A stretch of DNA of 64,000 nucleotides from Ralstonia pickettii DTP0602 (GTDB taxonomy: Bacteria; Pseudomonadota; Gammaproteobacteria; Burkholderiales; Burkholderiaceae): positions 2,170,001 through 2,234,000 of the forward strand of contig CP006668.1 of the NCBI GenBank assembly GCA_000471925.1, read 5' to 3'. This document shows, one piece after another, positions 7,973 through 17,965 of this stretch. A program made the position numbers and the translations under genes. Within the stretch, counting starts at the first letter, position 1; every line of letters starts with the position of its first letter. The notes beneath the pieces were generated by a model. It had not been told where the DNA came from, ran no database searches, and saw nothing but the letters and a program-made list of their open reading frames with translations.

Positions 7973-9055
7973 ATGAGCGCCGCAGACGTCTCTTCCCCGC
8001 GCGCCGACGAATCCCAGGCCTGGGACAACCCGCTCGGGATCCAGGGCTACGAGTTCATCGAATTTGCCTCGCCCGACCCGGCCGCGCTGGGCCGCACCCT
8101 TGAACGCTTCGGCTTCGCCGCCATTGCCCGCCACCGCCACAAGGCCGTGAAGCTGTACCGGCAGGGCGAGATGAATTTCATCGTCGATGCCGAGCCGGAT
8201 TCGTTCGCGACGCGCTATGCCAGCGAGTACGGCCTGTCGATCTGCGCCATCGGCATCCGCGTGCACGACGCCGCAGCCGCCTTTGCCCGCGCACTGGAAG
8301 CCGGCGCCTGGCCGTTCGAGGGCGGCACGGTGGGACCGATGGAGCTCAATATCCCCGCGATCCAGGGCATCGGCCAGTCGGTCCTCTATTTCATCGACCG
8401 CTGGCGCGGCAAGGAAGGCCGGCCGGGCGACGTGGGCGATATCTCGATCTACGACGTCGATTTCCGCCCGCTGGCGCAGGCCACCGATGCGCCCGATGCG
8501 GGACTCATGCGCGTCGACCACCTGACCCAGGCGGTCGAGCCCGGCCATCTGGAGGAATGGCTGGAGTTCTACCGCAAGGTGCTGGGCTTCCGCGAGATCG
8601 TGGTCGCCAGCGAGGCCCACGCGCTGGTGTCGCCGTGCGGGCGCATCCGGATTCCGCTGTACGAGAAAGGCACGCCGCGCCATGACCAGATGCGTCATTA
8701 CCTGTCGGACCAGCATGGCGAAGGCATCCAGCACATTGCGCTGGCCAGCACCGACATACTCGCCAGCGCCGCGGCACTGGCGGGCAACGGCGTGCGGTTC
8801 GTGCAGCCGCCGGCGGCCTACTACGATTCCGTCGACACGCGCCTGCCCGGTCATGGCCTCGACCTGGCCGCACTGCAGCGCTACGGCATCCTCGCCGACG
8901 GCGCCGTGCGCGCAGATGGCACGCTGGACCGCTTCCAGCAGGCGTTCGTGAAGCGCGAGGCGGGCGAGTTCTTTTTCGAGATCGTCCAGCGCGACGGCCA
9001 TCATGGCTTTGGCGAGGGCAACCTGCCGGTGCTGGAAGCGCTGTCGGGGCGCTGA
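7973..9055 (+). CDS. hpd: 4-hydroxyphenylpyruvate dioxygenase family protein
   Basis: A 360-aa vicinal-oxygen-chelate protein of normal HPPD length. The Fe(II) ligands H183 (RVDHLTQAV), H254 (GIQHIALAS) and E336 (FFFEIVQR) are present, and the C-terminal RDGHHGFGEGN loop matches the family. HPPDs convert 4-hydroxyphenylpyruvate to homogentisate in tyrosine breakdown. The ATG at 7973 follows AGGAG at 7960-7964; the open frame extends further upstream without any conserved sequence. It is divergent from the quinate/shikimate genes. Some QuiC dehydratases carry an HPPD-like domain; here the dioxygenase is a stand-alone gene with its iron site intact. Confidence 0.88.
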   Translation: MSAADVSSPRADESQAWDNPLGIQGYEFIEFASPDPAALGRTLERFGFAAIARHRHKAVKLYRQGEMNFIVDAEPDSFATRYASEYGLSICAIGIRVHDAAAAFARALEAGAWPFEGGTVGPMELNIPAIQGIGQSVLYFIDRWRGKEGRPGDVGDISIYDVDFRPLAQATDAPDAGLMRVDHLTQAVEPGHLEEWLEFYRKVLGFREIVVASEAHALVSPCGRIRIPLYEKGTPRHDQMRHYLSDQHGEGIQHIALASTDILASAAALAGNGVRFVQPPAAYYDSVDTRLPGHGLDLAALQRYGILADGAVRADGTLDRFQQAFVKREAGEFFFEIVQRDGHHGFGEGNLPVLEALSGR

Positions 9056-9162
9056 CAAGGGACGCTGACACGGACCTGATAACCAAAGAGCATTTTGTTC
9101 GTTCGCCGCCGCGCGCGCGGCACATAACATCCTGGCTTGCCCGTCACCGACCGCAAGCCAAC

Positions 9163-10773
9163 ATGCACCGCAGAGACTTCCTCGCCACCACTGCCCTTCT
9201 CTCCATCGGACTGCCGCTGTCCGCCGAAGCCTTTGCGCAAGCCGCCGCTGAATCGCCCGTTCGCGGCGGCGTGCTGAACGTGGCGGTCTCGCCCGAGCCG
9301 ACACTGCTGACCTCGGCCTTCATCACCACCATGAACATCGGCCAGGTCTCCAGCAAGGTGCTGGAAGGGCTGGTCAGCTACGACCTGAACCTGCAACCCG
9401 TGCCGGCGCTGGCGACCTCATGGAACACTACGCCGGACGGCCTGACCACGACCTTCCACCTGCGCAAGGGCGTGCGCTGGCATGACGGCAAGGACTTCAC
9501 CGCGGCGGACGTCAAATACACGCTGCTGGAAGTCTGGAAGAAGCTGCACCCGTTCGGCCGCGCCGCGTTTGCCAACGTGACCGCGGTCGATACGCCCGAT
9601 CCGCATACCGTTGTGATCCGGCTGTCGTCACCGGCGCCCTACCTGCTCAACTACATCAACACCTACGGCGCACAGGTCCTGCCGCGGCACGTCTACGAAG
9701 GCAAGGACGTGCTCAGCAACCCCGCGAACAACGCGCCCATCGGCACCGGGCCGTTCGTGTTCAGGGAGTGGGTCAAGGGCAGCCATGTGCGGCTGGAGCG
9801 CAATCCCAACTACTGGCAGAAGGACCAGCCCTACCTGGATGGCGTGGTGTTCCGCTTCATCCCCGACGCCGCGGCACGCACGGTGGCGCTGGAGGCCGGC
9901 GAGATCGACGTGGCGCTGGGCTCCAGCATCCCGCTGTCCAACCTGAACCGCTTCCGCGACAAGCAGCGCTACGCGATCAACCTGGACGACGGCCGCTACC
10001 TGGCGACCATCTTCCTGACGCAGTTCAACGTGCGCAAGCCGTACTTCGGCGACAAGCGCGTCCGACAGGCGCTGGCGTATGCGATCGACCGCAACGCGCT
10101 GCTGAAGGTGGTGTTCCTTGGCTACGGCAAGCCGGCCACCGGGCCGGTGCCGTCGTCGGTGGTCAACTACTACTCGCCCGATACGCGCCAGTACCCGTAC
10201 GACCTGAAGAAGGCCGCCGCGCTGCTGGACGAAGCGGGACTGAAGCCGGGCAAGGACGGCAAGCGCCTGAAGATCACGCTCGACTACGACGGCGACGGCG
10301 GCGTCAACGCGAGCCGGCCGGCGGAGTTCATCAAGCAGTCGCTGGCGCGCGTGGGCGTGGAGGTGGAACTGCGCGCGGGCGATACCGCCACCTACCTGCG
10401 CCGCGTCTTCACCGAGCAGGACTACGACCTGATGATTTCCAGCCTGCACCGGCTGCCCGATCCCACGCTGGGCGTGCAGCGGCTGTTCTGGACCAAGAAC
10501 ATCATCAAGGGCGCGCCGTGGACCAACGGCTCGGGCTACTCCAACCCGCAGCTGGACCAGATCATGGAAGCCGCGGGCCGGGAAGCCGACGTGGCCAAAC
10601 GCAAGGCGCTGATCAAGTCCTGGCAGCAGATCGTGCAGGAGGACGTGCCGGTGCTGGACCTGGTCGAGCAGACCTGGGTAACGGTGTCGACCGCGCGCTT
10701 CCGCAAGCGCACCGCGCAGGGCGACGGGCTCTTTGCCTCGTACGCGGATGCCTGGCTGCAGCCGCGGGCCTGA
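9163..10773 (+). CDS. ABC importer solute-binding protein, peptide/nickel (DppA/OppA) family
   Basis: A 536-aa family 5 extracellular solute-binding protein. It opens with HRRDFLATTALLSIGL, a twin-arginine-like signal peptide ending about residue 26 (AFA-QA). The domain then shows TTTFHLRKGVRWHDGKDFTA, the GTGPFVF turn and RNPNYW, all typical of DppA-like proteins. It is the first gene of a five-gene operon with two permeases and two ATPases. The ligand may be a di- or oligopeptide, an opine, or another amphiphile; the sequence does not say. Confidence 0.93.
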   Translation: MHRRDFLATTALLSIGLPLSAEAFAQAAAESPVRGGVLNVAVSPEPTLLTSAFITTMNIGQVSSKVLEGLVSYDLNLQPVPALATSWNTTPDGLTTTFHLRKGVRWHDGKDFTAADVKYTLLEVWKKLHPFGRAAFANVTAVDTPDPHTVVIRLSSPAPYLLNYINTYGAQVLPRHVYEGKDVLSNPANNAPIGTGPFVFREWVKGSHVRLERNPNYWQKDQPYLDGVVFRFIPDAAARTVALEAGEIDVALGSSIPLSNLNRFRDKQRYAINLDDGRYLATIFLTQFNVRKPYFGDKRVRQALAYAIDRNALLKVVFLGYGKPATGPVPSSVVNYYSPDTRQYPYDLKKAAALLDEAGLKPGKDGKRLKITLDYDGDGGVNASRPAEFIKQSLARVGVEVELRAGDTATYLRRVFTEQDYDLMISSLHRLPDPTLGVQRLFWTKNIIKGAPWTNGSGYSNPQLDQIMEAAGREADVAKRKALIKSWQQIVQEDVPVLDLVEQTWVTVSTARFRKRTAQGDGLFASYADAWLQPRA

Positions 10774-10777
10774 GGCC

Positions 10778-11776
10778 ATGCGCGCGTCGTTCCTCCGCTT
10801 CCTGCGCCAGCGGCTGCTGCAGGTGGTGCCGGTCGTGCTCGGCATCGCCCTGCTCAACTTCCTGATCCTGCAGCTCGCCCCCGGCGATGTGGTGGATGTG
10901 CTGGCGGGCGAGGCCGGGGCGGCCACCCCGGAGTACATGGCGCACCTGCGCGCCAGCTTCGGCCTGGACCAGCCGCTGTGGCTGCAACTGCTGCACTACC
11001 TGGGCAATGTGCTGACGCTGGACCTTGGCTATTCGTTCCGGCAGAACATGCCGGTGTTCGAGCTGATCGTGAAGCGGTTGCCGGCCACGCTGCTGTTGAT
11101 GCTGCTGGCGATGGGGATTGCGCTGGGGCTGGGCGTGGTGCTGGGCGTGATCAGCGCGGTGCGGGTACAGCGCTGGCCGGATCGGGTGATCTCGCTGGCG
11201 GCGCTGGTGGCCTACGCGATGCCCACGTTCTGGCTGGGGCTGATGGCGGTGGTGCTGTTCTCCGCGCGCCTCGGCTGGCTGCCGTCCGGCGGCATGACCG
11301 ATGTGGGCGCCGGGCACACGGGGCTGGCGCTGGTGCTCGATGTCGCTCGCCATGCGGTGCTGCCCGCCTGCACGCTGGCCACCTTCTACCTGGCGGTCTA
11401 TACGCGGCTGGTGCGCACGGCGATGCTGGAGCTGGATGGCGCCGACTTCGTGCGCACCGCGCGCGCCAAGGGCGCCGGCGAAATCCGCGTGACGCTCGCG
11501 CATGCGCTGCGCAACGCGCTGCTGCCGCTGGTGACGATGGCGGGCTACCAGGTGGCGTCGCTGCTCAGCGGCGCGGTGCTGGTGGAGTCGGTGTTCAGCT
11601 GGCCCGGCCTCGGGCGGCTGGCGTTCGAGTCCGTGCTGGCGCGCGACTTCAACCTGCTGCTGGGCATCCTGTTGCTGAGCTCGTTGCTGGTGACCTGCGT
11701 CAATATCCTCGTGGACTTGCTCTATGCGCTGCTCGATCCGCGCGTCGCGGTCGGGCAGGCGGGAGGGCGGGCATGA
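10778..11776 (+). CDS. ABC importer permease, DppB-type
   Basis: A 332-aa inner-membrane permease with about six helices. The cytoplasmic coupling loop reads ELDGADFVRTARAKGAGE, the EAA motif for contact with the ATPases. The N-terminal LRQRLLQVVPVVLGIALLNFLI and LAPGD are DppB signatures. The ATG at 10778 lies five bases after the upstream stop, and the next gene overlaps by ATGA, so translation is probably coupled. Confidence 0.93.
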   Translation: MRASFLRFLRQRLLQVVPVVLGIALLNFLILQLAPGDVVDVLAGEAGAATPEYMAHLRASFGLDQPLWLQLLHYLGNVLTLDLGYSFRQNMPVFELIVKRLPATLLLMLLAMGIALGLGVVLGVISAVRVQRWPDRVISLAALVAYAMPTFWLGLMAVVLFSARLGWLPSGGMTDVGAGHTGLALVLDVARHAVLPACTLATFYLAVYTRLVRTAMLELDGADFVRTARAKGAGEIRVTLAHALRNALLPLVTMAGYQVASLLSGAVLVESVFSWPGLGRLAFESVLARDFNLLLGILLLSSLLVTCVNILVDLLYALLDPRVAVGQAGGRA

Positions 11777-12660
11777 GCACACTGACGCTGCCCGCACTGG
11801 CGCGCCTGCGTGCCGGATGGCAGCGCGGCCGCGCGCTGGCGCAAGGCCTGCTGCGCAATCCGCCTGCGCTGGCCGGTGCGATCCTGCTGCTCGCCGTGAT
11901 CGTAGCCGCCGCGCTCGGACCCGTGCTGTTCCCGGGCGATCCCTGGGAGATGGCCGGCCCGCCAATGCTGTGGCCGGGCGACGACCCCGCCCATCCGCTC
12001 GGTACTGACTTCATGGGCCGCGACCTCGCCACCGGCCTGGCGGCCGGCGCGCGCGTGTCGCTGCTGATCGGGCTGGTCAGCACGGCACTGTCCGCCACGC
12101 TGGGCATTGCGGTGGGCGCGATCGGCGGCTACTTCCGCGGCCGCATCGACACCACGCTGATGCGGCTGACCGAGCTGTTCCAGACCGTGCCCAAGTTCGT
12201 GCTGGCGGTGGTGCTGGTGGCGATCTTCAAGCCGTCGGTGACCACGGTGGTGATGGCGATCGGCGTGGTCTCGTGGCCCGCCACCGCGCGCCTGGTGCGC
12301 GCCGAGTTCCTGACGCTGCGCGAGCGCGAGTTCGTGCTGGCCGCCGAGACCATCGGCATGGGCCATGTGCGCCTGATCCTGACGCAGATCCTGCCCAACG
12401 CGCTGCCGCCGGTCATCGCCATGTCGACGCTGACGGTCGCCACCGCGATCCAGACCGAGGCCTCGCTGTCGTTCCTCGGCCTGGGCGATCCCAATGTGAT
12501 GAGCTGGGGCACGATCATCGGCAGCGGCCGTGAGCAAGTGGTCGATGCCTGGTACATCTGCGGCCTGCCCGGGCTGGCGATCGTGGTGACGGTGCTGGCC
12601 TTCAACCTGCTGGGCGAAGGCCTGAACGACGCGCTCAACCCGCATCTCCGGCAACGATAG
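11773..12660 (+). CDS. ABC importer permease, DppC-type
   Basis: A 295-aa permease with the DppC-type N-terminal helix, HPLGTDFMGRDLATGLAAGARVS before the membrane domain and the coupling loop VRAEFLTLREREFVLAAETIG. ASLSFLGLGDPNVMSWGTIIG is a strong family signature. The start overlaps the DppB-type stop (ATGA at 11773), indicating translational coupling. It pairs with the DppB-type subunit to form the pore. Confidence 0.93.
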   Translation: MSTLTLPALARLRAGWQRGRALAQGLLRNPPALAGAILLLAVIVAAALGPVLFPGDPWEMAGPPMLWPGDDPAHPLGTDFMGRDLATGLAAGARVSLLIGLVSTALSATLGIAVGAIGGYFRGRIDTTLMRLTELFQTVPKFVLAVVLVAIFKPSVTTVVMAIGVVSWPATARLVRAEFLTLREREFVLAAETIGMGHVRLILTQILPNALPPVIAMSTLTVATAIQTEASLSFLGLGDPNVMSWGTIIGSGREQVVDAWYICGLPGLAIVVTVLAFNLLGEGLNDALNPHLRQR

Positions 12661-12670
12661 GGAATACAGG

Positions 12671-13674
<1,004 letters not shown>

Positions 13675-13678
<4 letters not shown>

Positions 13679-14622
13679 GTACGCCGCTGCTGGCGCTGCA
13701 CGACGTCAGCCGCCACTATCGCACCCAGGCCGGCACCGTACGCGCGCTCGACGGCGTATCGCTGGCCGTGCAGCGCGGCGAGACCCTTGGGCTGGTCGGC
13801 GAGAGCGGCTGCGGCAAGTCCACCGTGGCGCGCATCGCCATGCGCCTGACGGCGCCGGATGCGGGGCGCGTGGTGCTCGATGGCGAGGACATCACCCACC
13901 GCCGCGGACATGCGCTGCATCCCGTGCGAGCGCGGCTGCAGATGGTGTTCCAGGATCCGGCCGCCTCGCTGAATCCGCGCGTAGTCATCGGCCGCGCGCT
14001 GGAAGAGCCGCTGGTCGTGCATCGCCGTGGCAATGCCACCGAGCGCCGCGAACGCGTGGCGTGGGCAATGTCGCGCGTCGGCCTGCGGCCAGAGTTCGCT
14101 GCGCGCTTGCCGCACGAGCTGTCCGGCGGCCAGCGGCAGCGCGTGGCGATTGCACGCGCGCTGATGCTGCAGCCGGACCTGATCGTCTGCGACGAAGCGG
14201 TGTCGGCGCTGGACGTATCGATCCGCGCGCAGGTGCTGAACCTGTTGCTGGAGTTGCGCCAGGCGTTCGGCATGGCCTACCTGTTCATCTCGCATGACCT
14301 GTCCGTGGTGCGACATATGTCGGACCGCATCGCGGTGATGTATCTGGGGCAGGTGGTAGAGATCGGCGAGCGTGACGCCGTGTGGAACGCGCCTGCCCAT
14401 CCCTACACCCGCGCGCTCATCGCCGCGGCGCCGTCGGCCGATCCGGCCGCTCGCGCCAGGCCGCGCGCGCTGCTGGAGGGCGACCTGCCGAGTCCGCTCG
14501 ACCCGCCCACGGGGTGCCGCTTCCATACGCGTTGCCCGTATGCCGCGCCGCGTTGCCGCGAGGCCGCGCCCGAACTGCGCGAAGGCAGCCCTGGGCACTG
14601 GGTCGCCTGCCATTTTTCCTGA
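13675..14622 (+). CDS. ABC importer ATPase, DppF-type
   Basis: A 315-aa ATPase, the second of the pair. Walker A GESGCGKS spans 42-49, the Q-loop is VFQDPAASLNPR, the signature LSGGQRQRVAIARAL, and Walker B LIVCDEAVSALD followed by the switch His in FISHDLSVV. The C-terminal CRFHTRCPYAAPRC cluster is typical of DppF/OppF. The start at 13675 overlaps the previous stop. It is the last gene of the importer operon. Confidence 0.94.
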
Positions 14623-14804
14623 AGGCCTGACGGCCCTGCGCTTCCTCTCTCCGCCTGCGGCCTGAGCCGCGGCGGCCCTGCCTCCCGACTTCCCGCCTTG
14701 GCCGGCGCCGGTACACACCGGCCAGCGCTGCGCTGTCTCGCCCTCGTTCCCGCCGCAATTTGTCGAAAGCCGCGGAGGCGTTAGCGACTTATACGCCACC
14801 CTGT

Positions 14805-14827
14805 AGACAGTTTTGTCTCGATTTTTT
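14805..14827 (+). terminator. Weak terminator-like hairpin after the ABC operon
   Basis: AGACA (14805-14809) and TGTCT (14814-14818) can form a five-pair stem with a GTTT loop, followed after CG by ATTTTTT. The stem is short for an intrinsic terminator, and the same inverted repeat could instead be an operator in the xsc upstream region. Confidence 0.3.
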
Positions 14828-14859
14828 GTCTAATTCATTCCGTAAACCAAAACTTTCTA

Positions 14860-14924
14860 TTGACCTCGGCCAGTCTTGCGCCTACATTCCTCCCAACAAA
14901 CAATTTTTCGGAACGTTTAGTTCC
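14860..14924 (+). promoter_or_regulatory. xsc promoter with downstream GGAAC-N5-GTTCC operator
   Basis: A sigma-70-type promoter: TTGACC at 14860-14865, a 17-bp spacer, and TACATT at 14883-14888. A palindrome GGAAC-GTTTA-GTTCC at 14910-14924 begins 21 bp after the -10 box, that is in the initially transcribed region, where a bound regulator could block transcription. The promoter before the amino-acid permease (35641-35705) has the same boxes, spacer, GCCTACATTCC core and operator distance. An AAAACTT element also lies upstream of both -35 boxes. Promoter assignment is from sequence; regulation is inferred. Confidence 0.75.
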
Positions 14925-14956
14925 ACTTTATAACACCCTCATCAGGAGACAACGCC

Positions 14957-16813
14957 ATGCGCGACCTCGATACCACCTCGAATCCCGCCGTTTCCGGTGG
15001 CTCGGCCGCCGCGAAGGAGAGCCAGGTTCCGGCTGGCCCGCAGACCATGACCCCGTCCGAAGCCTTCGTCGAAACGATGGCCGCCAACGGCGTGACCGAC
15101 ATGTTCGGCATCATGGGCTCGGCCTTCATGGATGCGATGGACATCTTCGCGCCGGCCGGCATCCGCCTGATCCCGGTGGTGCACGAGCAGGGCGCCGGCC
15201 ATATGGCCGACGGTTACGCCCGCGTGTCGGGCCGCCACGGCGTGGTGATCGGCCAGAACGGCCCGGGCATCTCCAACTGCGTGACCTCGATCGCCGCCGC
15301 CTACTGGGCCCACAGCCCGGTGGTGATCGTCACGCCCGAGGCCGGCACCATGGGCATCGGCCTGGGCGGCTTCCAGGAGGCCAACCAGCTGCCGATGTTC
15401 CAGGAGTTCACCAAGTACCAGGGCCACGTCACCAACCCGGCGCGCATGGCCGAGTACACCGCGCGCTGCTTCGACCGCGCCATGTCGGAAATGGGCCCGA
15501 CGCAGCTGAACATTCCGCGCGACCACTTCTACGGCAAGATCACCGCCGAGATCCCGCAACCGCGCCGCCTCGACCGCGGCCCCGGCGGCGATGACAGCCT
15601 GAATGAAGCCGCCGAGCTGCTGGCCAACGCCAGGTTCCCGGTGATCATCTCGGGCGGCGGCGTGGTGATGGCCGATGCGATCGAGGAATGCAAGGCACTG
15701 GCCGAGCGCCTGGGCGCGCCGGTCGTCAACAGCTACCTGCACAACGACTCGTTCCCCGCCAGCCACCCGCTGTGGTGCGGCCCGCTGGGCTACCAGGGCT
15801 CGAAGGCAGCGATGAAGCTGATCTCGCGCGCCGACGTGGTGATCGCGCTGGGCTCGCGCCTGGGGCCGTTCGGCACGCTGCCGCAGCACGGCATGGACTA
15901 CTGGCCCAAGACCGCCAAGATCGTCCAGATCGACGCCGACCACAAGATGCTGGGCCTGGTGAAGAAGATCTCGGTGGGCATCTGTGGCGACGCCAAGGCC
16001 GCCGCGGTCGCGCTGACCCAGCGCCTGGCCGGCCGCACGCTGGCCTGCGACGCCACCCGCGACGCCCGCGCCACCGACATCGCCAACGAGAAGGCCGCGT
16101 GGGAGAAGGAGCTGGACGACTGGACGCATGAGCGCGACGCGTACAGCCTGGACATGATCGAAGAGCAGAAGAACGAACGCACGCCCACCGGCGGCCACTA
16201 CCTGCATCCGCGCCAGGTGCTGCGCGAGCTGGAAAAGGCCATGCCGGAAGACGTGATGGTGTCGACCGACATCGGCAACATCAACTCGGTGGCCAACAGC
16301 TACCTGCGCTTCGAGAAACCGCGCAGCTTCTTTGCGGCGATGAGCTGGGGCAACTGCGGCTACGCCTTCCCGACCATCATCGGCGCCAAGGTCGCGGCAC
16401 CGCACCGCCCGGCCGTGTCGTACGCCGGTGACGGCGCCTGGGGCATGAGCCTGATGGAAACCATGACCTGCGTGCGCCATAACATCCCGGTGACCGCGGT
16501 GGTGTTCCACAACCGCCAGTGGGGCGCGGAGAAGAAGAACCAGGTGGACTTCTACAATCGCCGCTTTGTGGCGGGCGAGCTGGACAACCAGAGCTTTGCC
16601 GACATCGCCAAGGCGATGGGTGCGGAAGGCATCGTGGTCGATCGGCTGGAAGACGTGGGCCCGGCGCTGAAGCGTGCGATCGATCTGCAGATGAATCATG
16701 GCAAGACCACGATCATCGAGATCATGTGCACGCGTGAGCTGGGGGATCCGTTCCGCCGCGATGCATTGGCTAAGCCGGTGCGTTACCTGGACAAGTACAA
16801 GGACTACGTCTGA
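14957..16813 (+). CDS. xsc: Sulfoacetaldehyde acetyltransferase
   Basis: A 618-aa thiamine-diphosphate enzyme that splits sulfoacetaldehyde with phosphate into acetyl-phosphate and sulfite. Visible family features are MTPSEAFVETMAANGVTDMF, the cofactor-activating Glu77 in VVHEQGAGHMADGYARVSG, and the ThDP motif beginning GDG at 491-493 and running to HNRQWGAEKKNQ. These distinguish Xsc from acetolactate synthase. It starts at 14957 after AGGAG at 14944-14948. Pta and a TauE-type exporter follow, completing the standard sulfonate dissimilation route for taurine, isethionate or sulfoacetate. An unusually long, Ala/Ser-rich N-terminal tail of about 28 residues precedes the domain. Confidence 0.96.
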   Translation: MRDLDTTSNPAVSGGSAAAKESQVPAGPQTMTPSEAFVETMAANGVTDMFGIMGSAFMDAMDIFAPAGIRLIPVVHEQGAGHMADGYARVSGRHGVVIGQNGPGISNCVTSIAAAYWAHSPVVIVTPEAGTMGIGLGGFQEANQLPMFQEFTKYQGHVTNPARMAEYTARCFDRAMSEMGPTQLNIPRDHFYGKITAEIPQPRRLDRGPGGDDSLNEAAELLANARFPVIISGGGVVMADAIEECKALAERLGAPVVNSYLHNDSFPASHPLWCGPLGYQGSKAAMKLISRADVVIALGSRLGPFGTLPQHGMDYWPKTAKIVQIDADHKMLGLVKKISVGICGDAKAAAVALTQRLAGRTLACDATRDARATDIANEKAAWEKELDDWTHERDAYSLDMIEEQKNERTPTGGHYLHPRQVLRELEKAMPEDVMVSTDIGNINSVANSYLRFEKPRSFFAAMSWGNCGYAFPTIIGAKVAAPHRPAVSYAGDGAWGMSLMETMTCVRHNIPVTAVVFHNRQWGAEKKNQVDFYNRRFVAGELDNQSFADIAKAMGAEGIVVDRLEDVGPALKRAIDLQMNHGKTTIIEIMCTRELGDPFRRDALAKPVRYLDKYKDYV

Positions 16814-16847
16814 TCAGGCTGTTGCATCTCGCTAGCTGACTGTGTGC

Positions 16848-16873
16848 CCCCTCTCCCGCTTGCGGGAGAGGGG
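16848..16873. repeat. REP-like hairpin between xsc and pta
   Basis: CCCCTCTCCCGC (16848-16859), a TT loop and GCGGGAGAGGGG (16862-16873) form a perfect 12-bp stem, followed by AGCAAAC. Related copies lie at 2739/4260 (split by the IS), 41029 and 60479. Lying inside an operon, it may lower or protect the flanking message rather than end transcription. Confidence 0.75.
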
Positions 16874-16930
16874 AGCAAACCACCGGCATAGCAAGGGCTT
16901 CGGCCCTTTCTTCATTTCTGAGAGAAAACC

Positions 16931-17965
16931 ATGAAACCCATCCTCCGCATCATCGACCGCGCCCGCGCCGCCCCCCGCCGCATCGTGCTGTGCGAGGCCG
17001 AAGACCCGCGCATCCTGCAAGCCGCGCAACGCGCCACGCAGGAAGGCATCGCCCACATCGTGCTGGTCGGCAACGCCCGCCAGATCAACGCCGCCGCGGC
17101 CATCCACGGCATCGCGCTGGACGGCATGACGCTGGTCGATCCCGCCACCTCCGCGCTGACGCCTTCCTTCGCGCAGCAGCTCTATGCATTGCGGCAGAAG
17201 AAGGGCATGACGCTCGACGAAGCCAAACGCGCGGTGCTCGACCCGCTGTGCTTCGCCAACCTGATGGTGCGCCTCGGCCACGCCGATGGCTCGGTGGCAG
17301 GCGCCGACCACACCACCGCCGACGTGGTGCGAAACGCGATCCAGCTGATCGGGCTGGCCCCGGGTTTCCGGCTGGTGTCGAGCTTTTTCCTGATGATGCT
17401 GTGCGAGCCCTTCCATACGCTCAAGGGCGGGCTGATCTTCTCTGATTGCGGGCTGGTGGTGGACCCTGACGCGGACGCGCTGGGCGATATCGCCATGGCC
17501 GCCGCCGACAGCGCCCGCGCGCTGCTGATGGACGAGCCACGCGTGGCGATGCTGTCGTTCTCGACCAGCGGCAGCGCCCACCACGCCGCCGTGGACAAGG
17601 TGGTGGCCGCGACCGAGCGCGTGCGCGCGCAGCGCCCCGGCCTCGCCATCGACGGCGACGTGCAGCTCGATGCCGCCATCGTCGCCGAGATCGCCGCGCG
17701 CAAGGTCGCGCATTCGCAGGTCAACGGCCGCGCCAATGTGTTGGTGTTCCCCAACCTCGAAGCCGGCAATATCGGCTACAAGCTGGCCGAGCGCGTCGGC
17801 GGCGCCAAGGCCATCGGCCCGATGCTGCAGGGCCTGAACAAGCCGGCCAACGACCTGTCGCGCGGCTGCAGCGCCGACGATGTGTTCCATGTCATCGCCG
17901 TCACCGTGGTCCAGGCGCAAGCCACCGCGGAACAGGCCAGCAAGGGCGAGCAGGCGGCCGCATGA
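16931..17965 (+). CDS. pta: Phosphate acetyltransferase (short form)
   Basis: A 344-aa protein consisting of the PTA/PTB domain alone, without the N-terminal DRTGG part of long Pta enzymes. Signatures include VLCEAEDPRILQAA, GADHTTADVVRNAIQLIG, GLVVDPDADALGDIA and SFSTSGSA. It turns the acetyl-phosphate from Xsc into acetyl-CoA. It lies 117 bp after xsc with a REP-like hairpin between, and overlaps the tauE start by ATGA, so it belongs to the same operon. Confidence 0.94.
   Translation: MKPILRIIDRARAAPRRIVLCEAEDPRILQAAQRATQEGIAHIVLVGNARQINAAAAIHGIALDGMTLVDPATSALTPSFAQQLYALRQKKGMTLDEAKRAVLDPLCFANLMVRLGHADGSVAGADHTTADVVRNAIQLIGLAPGFRLVSSFFLMMLCEPFHTLKGGLIFSDCGLVVDPDADALGDIAMAAADSARALLMDEPRVAMLSFSTSGSAHHAAVDKVVAATERVRAQRPGLAIDGDVQLDAAIVAEIAARKVAHSQVNGRANVLVFPNLEAGNIGYKLAERVGGAKAIGPMLQGLNKPANDLSRGCSADDVFHVIAVTVVQAQATAEQASKGEQAAA

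Noticed and set aside
10613..11965. A 450-codon open frame on the minus strand
   Set aside because: It is antisense to the DppB/DppC-type permease genes, is rich in Arg, Gln and His from reversed high-GC codons, and shows no family motif. Many similar long antisense frames occur here (for example 24811-25620 and 39454-41526) and were left out for the same reason.
15000..16813. Acetolactate synthase as identity for the ThDP enzyme
   Set aside because: The N-terminal and cofactor regions match Xsc, and pta and tauE follow directly.
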